From positions 1 through 16,363 of the forward strand of contig CAYJMO010000051.1 in the NCBI GenBank assembly GCA_964371365.1: DNA of 16,363 nucleotides. The letters run 5' to 3'. The notes under the pieces are model-generated. The model was not told the DNA's origin and made no database searches. It saw only the letters and a list, made by a program, of their open reading frames with translations. Position numbers and translations under genes: made by a program. Origin of the DNA: CAYJBH01 sp964371365. Its GTDB lineage: Bacteria > Bacillota > Clostridia > Oscillospirales > Ruminococcaceae. Shown piece after piece: positions 8,026 to 13,917 of the stretch. Numbering within the stretch: position 1 is the stretch's first letter; every line of letters begins with the position of its first letter.

Positions 8026-8051
8026 CGAGTTGTAATAATACAGGAGGTACA

Positions 8052-8897
8052 ATGCCTTATACAGACACAAAACAGATGCTTTTAGACGCACAAAAGGGCG
8101 GATATGCCGTCGGTGCGTTTAATACCGAGAATATGGAGATGACACAGGCTATCATTGCGGCGGCCGAGGAACTTCGTGCCCCTGTGATACTGCAGACCAC
8201 ACCGTCCACTCTGCGCTACGGATCACCGGACGTTTTCTGCGCAATGGTCAAGGCGTTGGCAGACGGGGCGAGCGTGCCGGTGGCACTTCACCTCGATCAC
8301 GGCGAGAGCTTTGAACTTGCAGAGGCGGCGATGAATGCCGGATACTCCTCAATAATGATCGACGGCTCGCACGAGAGCTTTGAGGAGAATATCAAAAAAA
8401 CCAGCGCCGTGACAGCGTTGTCTTCCGGTAAAACCCCCATCGAGGCGGAGCTCGGCAAGGTGGGCGGCAAGGAGGATGATCTCGACGGTGGCGAGGGTGG
8501 TTATACCGATCCAATAGAGGCAAAAGAGTTTGTACAGCGCACCGGAGTAGACTCTCTCGCGGTCGGCATCGGCACGGCGCACGGTGTGTACGCCACCACA
8601 CCGAGACTTGACAAGGATCGACTTGTGTTGATAGGTGAGCAGGTAGATATACCGCTCGTTTTGCACGGTGCATCAGGTCTTTCGGATGAAGATTTAACAG
8701 ACTGCATAAAACGCGGTATCTGTAAGATCAATTTTGCGACGGAACTGCGCATGGCATACACCAAGGGTGTTAAAGAGTATATCGATTCCGACCCGAAGGT
8801 GTTTGACCCCAAAAAATACGGCACATGTGGTCGCAATGAGGTTAAAAAACTTGTGATGGAAAAGATAACAGTCTGCGGTTCGGCCGGAAAGGCCTAA
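8052..8897 (+). CDS. fba: Class II fructose/tagatose-bisphosphate aldolase (GatY/KbaY type)
   Basis: This zinc-dependent class II aldolase of 281 residues cleaves a ketohexose 1,6-bisphosphate to dihydroxyacetone phosphate and glyceraldehyde-3-phosphate, reversibly. ALHLDHG (78-84) has the catalytic D82 and zinc ligand H83. IEAELGKVGGKEDD (130-143), GIGTAHGVY (172-180, ligand H177), LVLHGASG (202-209, ligand H205) and KINFATELR are all present. Two details resemble GatY/KbaY tagatose-bisphosphate aldolases more than glycolytic FbaA: the TGVDSLAVGIGTAHG block and the closing KITVCGSAGK. No gatZ/kbaZ partner or sugar phosphotransferase gene is nearby, so the substrate is uncertain and a glycolytic role remains possible. 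The ATG at 8052 has AGGAGG at 8042-8047; a longer open frame back to 8022 lacks such a site. Confidence 0.92.
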   Translation: MPYTDTKQMLLDAQKGGYAVGAFNTENMEMTQAIIAAAEELRAPVILQTTPSTLRYGSPDVFCAMVKALADGASVPVALHLDHGESFELAEAAMNAGYSSIMIDGSHESFEENIKKTSAVTALSSGKTPIEAELGKVGGKEDDLDGGEGGYTDPIEAKEFVQRTGVDSLAVGIGTAHGVYATTPRLDKDRLVLIGEQVDIPLVLHGASGLSDEDLTDCIKRGICKINFATELRMAYTKGVKEYIDSDPKVFDPKKYGTCGRNEVKKLVMEKITVCGSAGKA

Positions 8898-8903
8898 TCA
8901 CGA

Positions 8904-9845
8904 ATGGAATTAGCGATAATACTTGCTCGACAGATAACAGTAATGTTCCTGTTGATGGGTGTCGGAATTGTACTGAAAAAGACATCCCGTCTGAGCGAAA
9001 AAACGGTTAAAGAGTTAAACAACTTCCTATTGCTGGTGGTTGTGTCCTGTTCGGTACTCAACTCCTTTCAAGGGGAGACTTCGCCGGAGCTCATCCGAGG
9101 ATTTTTCGCATCACTCGGATTGTCACTCGCTGCGAATGTTATAGGGATAGGTGTTTCACTGTTAATTTTCGGCACAAAAAACACACGGCGGAGGCTGTGT
9201 GTTTTTGGCGCGTGCTTCTCCAACTGTGCGTTCATGGCTTTTCCGCTGCTGTCAGCTGTGTTTTCCGATATAGGACTGCTATACGGTGCAGGTTATGTTG
9301 CGATATTTAATATCTTTTTATGGTCATTCGGCATCAACCTTTTTGAAGAATCCAAAGATATCACCATAGCCACAAGGGTGAAAAAAATCATCACCACCCC
9401 GATCATAATAGTGGTTGCACTTGGAATTACCATGTTCAGTTTAGGCCTGCGTCTGCCCGGTATTATCGGTGACTCGGTGGAATATTTAGCGAACCTAAAC
9501 ACACCTATAGCGATGATTTTGCTCGGGGTATTTGTGGCAGATTGTGATTTTAAAAAGCTGTTTCGTGAGCCGGAACTTTTAAAAACGGTTTCGGTAAAAC
9601 TGTTCATCATGCCGCTCGCCGTGCTCGGGTTTATGAAGTTGCTTACCATGTTTGTAGTGTTGGATGAGACATTACTACTGTCCGTTCTGATCTGTGCCGG
9701 CTCCTGCACCGCCACCACCATGGCACTGCTTGCCGAACGGTACGACAAGGAGATAGACTTCTCGGTCAAAACGGTCACTCTATCCACCGTGCTCTGTCTC
9801 GTGACGGTACCGGTGATAGTAATGATAGGAGAGAGGATTTTGTAG
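8904..9845 (+). CDS. AEC family transporter (auxin efflux carrier-like permease)
   Basis: This 313-residue integral membrane protein has about ten hydrophobic helices, near 4-22, 36-55, 67-90, 99-118, 124-142, 163-183, 196-213, 229-248, 256-276 and 288-310. The pattern fits the AEC/Mem_trans family, including the characteristic central stretch CFSNCAFMAFPLLSAVF followed by YVAIFNIFLWSFG. LNTPIAMILLGVF and CTATTMALLAERY are further family landmarks. Bacterial members carry small organic anions such as malate, or amino acids and peptides; the substrate cannot be told from sequence. The start at 8904 lies six bases after the aldolase stop, and an AAAGG inside the aldolase end may serve it, so the two are likely cotranscribed. 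The peptidase genes that follow could belong to the same unit. Confidence 0.9.
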   Translation: MELAIILARQITVMFLLMGVGIVLKKTSRLSEKTVKELNNFLLLVVVSCSVLNSFQGETSPELIRGFFASLGLSLAANVIGIGVSLLIFGTKNTRRRLCVFGACFSNCAFMAFPLLSAVFSDIGLLYGAGYVAIFNIFLWSFGINLFEESKDITIATRVKKIITTPIIIVVALGITMFSLGLRLPGIIGDSVEYLANLNTPIAMILLGVFVADCDFKKLFREPELLKTVSVKLFIMPLAVLGFMKLLTMFVVLDETLLLSVLICAGSCTATTMALLAERYDKEIDFSVKTVTLSTVLCLVTVPVIVMIGERIL

Positions 9846-9897
9846 GGAGTTATCGGCAGAACATCGGTATAGTCATAACAAGTTAGGAGTCTACACC

Positions 9898-10904
9898 ATG
9901 AATTTATTCGAAGTTTTGAATGAATTGACCACATCTTTTGGTAGTTCGGGACGAGAAAGCGCTGTTTGTGACGTTGCCGGACAATATCTCGAGCGCTATT
10001 TTGACGAGGTTGCCCAAGACGATCTTTACTTGTACTGTTGGACGCTCACATAGATGAGGTGGGTTTGGTTGTGACATACATCACCGACGAGGGATTTTTA
10101 AAGGTCGCCGGCTCGGGGGGGTTGGATCGACGCATACTCACCGCCCAACAGGTTGTAGTATATGGCAAAAAAAATCTCACGGGCGTTGTGACCTCAATAC
10201 CGCCACACCTTCAAAAGGATGGCAACTCTTTGCCCGATGTGGGGGATATCTACATAGATATCGGCTACAGCAAGAAGCAGGCACAGGAGCTCGTGTCACA
10301 GGGCGATAGGGTGTGTTTTTCATCCTCTGCACTATCGATGTTAAACGGACGATTTGCCGCAAAGTCGCTCGACAATCGCGCCGGAATGGCGGCGATACTA
10401 TATGCTCTCGAGTTGGTCAAAGACCGTTTACTCAACTGTCGTGTTGCGGTGTTGTTCTCGGCACAGGAGGAGACGAGCGGTGCCGGTGCTGTGACTGCAA
10501 CCTTTGATATGTCACCGGATTTTGCCATCTCGGTCGACGTATCGTTTGCCCTTACACCGGATGACAAGGTGGAAAAATGTGGTGAGATGGGCGGCGGTGT
10601 CATGATAGGGGTATCACCGATACTTGATAAAGATATGAGTGACGAGATGATACATCTTGCAAAAGAAAAGGGTATAAAACATCAACTCGAGATAATGGGT
10701 TCAAAGACCGGAACAAATGCCGACGGTATAGCCATTTCGAAATCGGGAGTAAGGACAGCACTACTTTCCGTCCCGTTAAAATATATGCACACCCCGGTTG
10801 AGGTTGTCGATCTCGAGGATATTAAGGCGACCGGTGAGCTGATGGCGCAGTATCTACTGAATTTCGGTGAGAAAAGGAGTGATGCAGATGAAAGAGCTTA
10901 TTAA
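9898..10904 (+). pseudogene. M42 family aminopeptidase, broken by an N-terminal out-of-frame deletion
   Basis: A good ribosome site (TTAGGAG, 9882-9888) and an ATG at 9898 open an M42 metallopeptidase frame (ELTTSFGSSGRESAV..., then FDEVAQDDL). That frame hits a stop at 10051-10053. The rest continues one frame over from about 10030 (LLDAHIDEVGLVVTYI...) to the TAA at 10902-10904. Against its intact neighbour, DNL and AHMDEVG are separated by 20 codons (60 bases); here DDL and AHIDEVG have only 17 bases between them. About 43 bases are therefore missing. All metal and catalytic residues survive in the second frame: H of AHIDEVG, D of SLDNRAG, EE of AQEETSGAG, D of SVDVSF and H of YMHTPVEV. 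Read as one 1007-base unit it is a pseudogene or an assembly error. Reinitiation at TTG 10038 seems unlikely, with no ribosome site. Confidence 0.85.
10876..10879 (+). promoter_or_regulatory. Ribosome binding site that fixes the second M42 start
   Basis: GGAG at 10876-10879, within AAAAGGAG, lies 8 bases before the ATG at 10888. It is only 2 bases before the ATG at 10882 and is downstream of the GTG at 10867. It therefore selects 10888. Confidence 0.7.
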
Positions 10905-11907
10905 AGAACTCTGCTTGCAGGACGGTATATCGGGCCGAGAGAGTGCGGTACGTGAGCATATAATTGCAAAGATAGATGGGCTGTGTGAATGGCGTGTCGA
11001 CAATCTCGGCAATATTATAGTCTTTAAAAAAGGGCAACAAAGACCGAAAAATCGTGTGATGATCTGCGCCCACATGGACGAGGTTGGCATGATTGTGACC
11101 TATATTACCGGTGATGGGATGTTGAGGGTCGCGCCGGTCGGAGGACTAAACCCTTTGGTGGTGTTCGGTCGAGCGGTGAGCGTGGGAGAAAAGGGTTTGC
11201 CGGCGGTAATAGGCGCAAAGCCGAAACATCATCTCTCCAAAAAGGAGAGCGAAAAACCACCGACCTTTGATGACATACTGCTCGACATAGGAGCAAAATC
11301 AAAGGAGCAGGCGATGGAATATGTGTCACAGGGTGACGCAGTATATTTTAGGTCCGATTACTGTGAGTTTGGGGATGGCATGATAAAGGCAAAGGCGTTA
11401 GATGATCGCGCCGGCTGTGCCATGATGATAGAGATGATCAATAAAACTCTATCCCACGACACCTATTTTGTCTTTACTGTACAGGAGGAGGTCGGTCTGC
11501 GTGGAGCTACCACCGCAACCTATTGCGTTGACCCGGACATTGCGATAATTCTTGAGACAACCACAGCGGCTGACATACCCGATGTGTCCGGCAATAAACG
11601 CGTTTGCGAGGTTGGTAGTGGTGCGGTGGTGACCTACATGGACAGCTCGACCATCTACAACGAACAACTTTACAAACTCGCGTTTGAGACGGCAAAAAAA
11701 CATAATATCCCCTGCCAGACCAAGAGTATGGTGGCGGGAGGGAACGATTCCGGCGCGATACACCGCTCACGTGGGGGCGTTAAGACGCTCGCCCTCTCGG
11801 TGCCCTGTCGATATCTGCACTCGCCGTCGACCGTGTTCAGCTATGATGATTTTTTGGCGGTGTACAACCTTGCGGACACGGTCAAGGAGGAGTTGTATAA
11901 CCTATAG
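10888..11907 (+). CDS. M42 family metallopeptidase (aminopeptidase)
   Basis: This is an intact 339-residue cytoplasmic di-metal aminopeptidase of the M42 family (TET-like; relatives are often mislabelled CelM endoglucanase). It trims N-terminal residues from short peptides, and family members assemble into large dodecamers. Visible ligands are H62 in CAHMDEVG, bridging D172 in KALDDRAG, the E200/E201 pair in VQEEVGLRG, E223 in IILETTTAADIPD and H311 in CRYLHSPS. E223 sits where many relatives have Asp. The GGNDSGAIHRSRGGVKT block (284-300) is also typical. The start overlaps the end of the broken paralogue by 17 bases, so the pair was once translationally coupled. With the paralogue damaged this may be the only working copy in the window. 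The AEC carrier upstream hints at peptide or amino-acid use, which is inference only. Confidence 0.93.
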   Translation: MKELIKELCLQDGISGRESAVREHIIAKIDGLCEWRVDNLGNIIVFKKGQQRPKNRVMICAHMDEVGMIVTYITGDGMLRVAPVGGLNPLVVFGRAVSVGEKGLPAVIGAKPKHHLSKKESEKPPTFDDILLDIGAKSKEQAMEYVSQGDAVYFRSDYCEFGDGMIKAKALDDRAGCAMMIEMINKTLSHDTYFVFTVQEEVGLRGATTATYCVDPDIAIILETTTAADIPDVSGNKRVCEVGSGAVVTYMDSSTIYNEQLYKLAFETAKKHNIPCQTKSMVAGGNDSGAIHRSRGGVKTLALSVPCRYLHSPSTVFSYDDFLAVYNLADTVKEELYNL

Positions 11908-11979
11908 GGCTTGCGATAACTCTCATGTGTGCACCATGTGAAATCTATCGATAAAAATGTGTAACATTCGAGATATATA

Positions 11980-12008
11980 TTGTATTAATGTAATAAAAGT
12001 AATATAAT
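11980..12008 (+). promoter_or_regulatory. Predicted sigma-A-type promoter of the thioredoxin/polyferredoxin operon
   Basis: A perfect -10 TATAAT (12003-12008) is preceded, at exactly 17 bases, by a weak -35 TTGTAT (11980-11985). The surrounding 160 bases are very AT-rich and non-coding. Transcription would start near 12015, giving a leader of about 55 bases before the ATG at 12070. Confidence 0.55.
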
Positions 12009-12011
12009 ATA

Positions 12012-12055
12012 GTCAATGAATTCATCGATAGTATAGATTGACGATTAAACTATAC
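12012..12055 (+). repeat. Cluster of inverted repeats in the leader of the redox operon
   Basis: Three short dyads lie between the predicted start of transcription and the ribosome site. ATGAATTCAT (12016-12025) is a perfect 10-bp palindrome. GTCAAT (12012-12017) pairs with ATTGAC (12037-12042). GTATAG (12031-12036) pairs with CTATAC (12050-12055), ending one base before AGAAAGG. They could be protein operators or a small leader hairpin that hides the ribosome site. Chance is possible in AT-rich DNA. Confidence 0.3.
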
Positions 12056-12069
12056 AGAAAGGCATAGAC

Positions 12070-12768
12070 ATGAAAAAGATAGTTATTTTGTTAAGTATTC
12101 CGGTGTTGTTATTTGGTTGTAGTTCCGACACTGTCGGGACGTTTGATGACGATTTTAACGCTGCCGCCTCGACTGCACAGGAGATCATAGAGGATATTCA
12201 AGCGCAAGAGGAAGATGCCGAAAACACCGAGCCGACTGAGCCGACTGAGCCTACCGAACCGGCGGTAGATGAGGAGGAGTTCATATCCGGCACCGTTATC
12301 GAGGGTGCGGATATGTACGGACTTGATACCGTGAATTTTGAGGGTGGAACGATTACGGCAGACATATTTACAGATAAAAAAATCACCCTTTTAAATGTCT
12401 GGGCGACGTGGTGCCCTCCCTGCGTGGCGGAGATGCCGGAGCTTGCCGAGCTTGCGCTCGAGATGGAGGAGTTTGACGTGGGCGTAGTGGGTTTAGTAAC
12501 CGATGTGCTTGTAACAGGTGGTGTTGACGATCAAGCACACGCCGACGCAAACCAGATACTGATAGACTCCGCGGTACAATTCCCGACAATTTTTCCGGAC
12601 ACGGTCTTATACGACAGCCTGCTTGTCAATGTACAGGCATTTCCCACCACCGTTTTTGTGGATTCAAACGGCAACATAGTCGGAGAGGTCTACACCGGTG
12701 CGAGGGATAAGGACAGCTGGCGAGAGATAGTTGAAACAGAGCTTGCAAATCTCGATATGGAATTATAA
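12070..12768 (+). CDS. TlpA-like thioredoxin-fold lipoprotein
   Basis: This 232-residue exported redox protein has a lipoprotein signal peptide (MKKIVILLSIPVLLFGC) that would be cut before C17, anchoring it on the outer face of the membrane. An acidic, flexible linker follows, with four TEP repeats at 53-64. The thioredoxin/TlpA/AhpC-TSA fold spans about 72-228, with strand LLNVWATWC leading into the active site C115-P-P-C118. The family helix (VAEMPELAEL) follows, and the cis-proline P192 is in QAFPTT. The C-terminal part (VDSNGNIVGEVYTG) matches TlpA/ResA proteins, which reduce or exchange disulfides outside the cytoplasm. It opens a three-gene unit with the CXXC mini-protein and polyferredoxin downstream, so those probably supply its electrons. 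The ATG at 12070 has AGAAAGG at 12056-12062. The final target is unknown. Confidence 0.93.
   Translation: MKKIVILLSIPVLLFGCSSDTVGTFDDDFNAAASTAQEIIEDIQAQEEDAENTEPTEPTEPTEPAVDEEEFISGTVIEGADMYGLDTVNFEGGTITADIFTDKKITLLNVWATWCPPCVAEMPELAELALEMEEFDVGVVGLVTDVLVTGGVDDQAHADANQILIDSAVQFPTIFPDTVLYDSLLVNVQAFPTTVFVDSNGNIVGEVYTGARDKDSWREIVETELANLDMEL
12226..12261 (+). repeat. Four tandem 9-bp units encoding Thr-Glu-Pro
   Basis: Codons 53-64 of the thioredoxin lipoprotein are four near-identical 9-base units (ACCGAGCCG, ACTGAGCCG and variants), giving TEP four times. The count could vary by slippage without changing frame, altering only the length of the tether between the lipid anchor and the thioredoxin domain. 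Confidence 0.8.
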
Positions 12769-12791
12769 GAGCGGGCAATAGGGTTATATAA

Positions 12792-12938
12792 ATGACACAA
12801 AGAATGAGGACGATCATATCACTTCTTCTCGTCCTGCTGGGGTTGATAATGTTGCTTATCGGGTTCCTTGATGATCAGGTCGCCGAAATGCTAATTAAGT
12901 CCATCAACATATGTCTTGAATGTGTGGGGATTGGGTGA
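12792..12938 (+). CDS. CD1871A family CXXC-containing small membrane protein
   Basis: This 48-residue protein is too small for many gene finders. It has a short basic start (MTQRMR) and one transmembrane helix (about 7-25, IISLLLVLLGLIMLLIGF). A short segment leads to the C-terminal motif SINICLECVGIG, with C41-x-x-C44. The ending ICLECxGIG is, from memory, the hallmark of the CD1871A family of clostridial mini-proteins, which are usually found beside a polyferredoxin and a TlpA-like protein, exactly as here. The ATG at 12792 is 23 bases after the thioredoxin stop; the upstream ribosome site is weak (AAGAGCGGG further back). Its TGA overlaps the ATG of the next gene (TGATG), so the two are coupled. 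A role as a membrane dithiol relay is inference; no function has been established to my knowledge. Confidence 0.85.
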   Translation: MTQRMRTIISLLLVLLGLIMLLIGFLDDQVAEMLIKSINICLECVGIG

Positions 12939-13825
12939 TGCTTGCACGATTTAGGGTTGTAATTCAGGCGGTGTGGGCTGTCCTCTCCAACGGATACCTA
13001 TATGGGTTTATCACCGGTAGAATTTACACCGGGAGCCTCAAATCCTACTGTCTGCCGGGGCTTAACTGCTATTCCTGTCCCGGCGCGTTAGGCAGTTGCC
13101 CTATAGGTTCGTTGCAGGCGGCAATAGGTGGTCGTGGATTTAACATACCGTTTTATGTGCTGGGCTTTCTCATAGCGTTCGGTGCATTTTTCGGTAGGTT
13201 TATCTGTGGCTTTTTGTGCCCGTTTGGGCTTGTTCAACAACTGCTCTATAAGATTAAGTTTTTTGTCAAGATAGACACATTTAAATATGATCGAATTCTG
13301 CGGTATCTAAAATATGTGATACTGCTTGTTTTTGTTGTGCTACTGCCCATGTTTTGGGTCGATTTTTCCGGTTTGGGTTCTCCTGCATTTTGCAAATATA
13401 TCTGTCCTGCCGGCACGCTGGAAGCCGGTATACCGCTCATACTTTTAAACGAGGGATTGCGTGGTGGCCTTGGCTTTTTGTACATCCACAAGAACATCAT
13501 CCTTTTGTTGACCATCATAGCAAGTATTATTATTTATCGACCGTTTTGCAAGTACATCTGCCCACTGGGTGCGATATACGCACTTTTTAACAAGATATCT
13601 TTTTTGCGACTTTCAGTGGAGGAGGAAAAATGTATATCCTGCAAAAAATGCGAAAAGACCTGTAAGATGCAGGTAAACCCCGCCATAAATCCGGACGATG
13701 GCGAGTGTATCAGATGCCTCAAATGTACCGCTTCATGTCCCACGAAAGCATTGCAGTTCGGCTGCAAAAAACCGACAATAACGATTAACCGTAGCGAAAA
13801 AAATAACAAAATTGCTCTTGACTAA
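12938..13825 (+). CDS. Membrane-bound 4Fe-4S polyferredoxin (NapH/NosR/YccM-like)
   Basis: This 295-residue protein combines membrane helices (about 70-90, 122-141, 183-200) with many cysteine motifs. The N-terminal part has C38, C44, C47 and C54 (YCLPGLNCYSCPGALGSCP). CGFLCPFG (C90, C94), CKYICPAGTLE (C152, C156) and CKYICPLGAIY (C204, C208) are the repeated C...CP motifs of the NapH/NosR/YccM family. Two classical [4Fe-4S] ferredoxin sites close the chain: C232-C235-C238-C242 and C257-C260-C263-C267P, probably on the cytoplasmic side. The family passes electrons between cytoplasmic or quinone donors and exported proteins. Being downstream of a TlpA lipoprotein and a CXXC mini-protein suggests it feeds them. 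I chose the ATG at 12938, which overlaps the previous stop by one base, over a GTG at 12920. No terminator is evident after it. Confidence 0.92.
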   Translation: MLARFRVVIQAVWAVLSNGYLYGFITGRIYTGSLKSYCLPGLNCYSCPGALGSCPIGSLQAAIGGRGFNIPFYVLGFLIAFGAFFGRFICGFLCPFGLVQQLLYKIKFFVKIDTFKYDRILRYLKYVILLVFVVLLPMFWVDFSGLGSPAFCKYICPAGTLEAGIPLILLNEGLRGGLGFLYIHKNIILLLTIIASIIIYRPFCKYICPLGAIYALFNKISFLRLSVEEEKCISCKKCEKTCKMQVNPAINPDDGECIRCLKCTASCPTKALQFGCKKPTITINRSEKNNKIALD

Positions 13826-13838
13826 TGTCTATTAATCC

Positions 13839-13867
13839 TTGACAAATACTGCCCTTTTTAGTATCAT
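13839..13867 (+). promoter_or_regulatory. Predicted sigma-A-type promoter of the molybdopterin-subunit gene
   Basis: A consensus -35 TTGACA (13839-13844) and a -10 TATCAT (13862-13867) are spaced by 17 bases. A start near 13874 would leave a leader of about 44 bases before the GTG at 13918. This indicates that the downstream gene is not simply the fourth gene of the redox operon. Confidence 0.65.
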
Positions 13868-13905
13868 AATAATACATATAGCCGTATCAATCTATCTGAT
13901 TGTGT

Positions 13906-13909
13906 AAGG
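13906..13909 (+). promoter_or_regulatory. Ribosome binding site supporting a GTG start
   Basis: AAGG at 13906-13909, within TAAGG, is 8 bases before the GTG at 13918. An upstream in-frame TTG at 13900 has no comparable site, so GTG 13918 is preferred. Confidence 0.5.
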
Positions 13910-13917
13910 TTAAAGCA

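Noticed and set aside
9293..9934. 213-codon - strand frame opposite the AEC carrier
   Set aside because: The + strand frame has clear family motifs and membrane helices; the reverse frame has none.
13826..13838. Possible terminator between the polyferredoxin and the molybdopterin-subunit gene
   Set aside because: No GC-rich hairpin with a T-run is present; only short AT matches.
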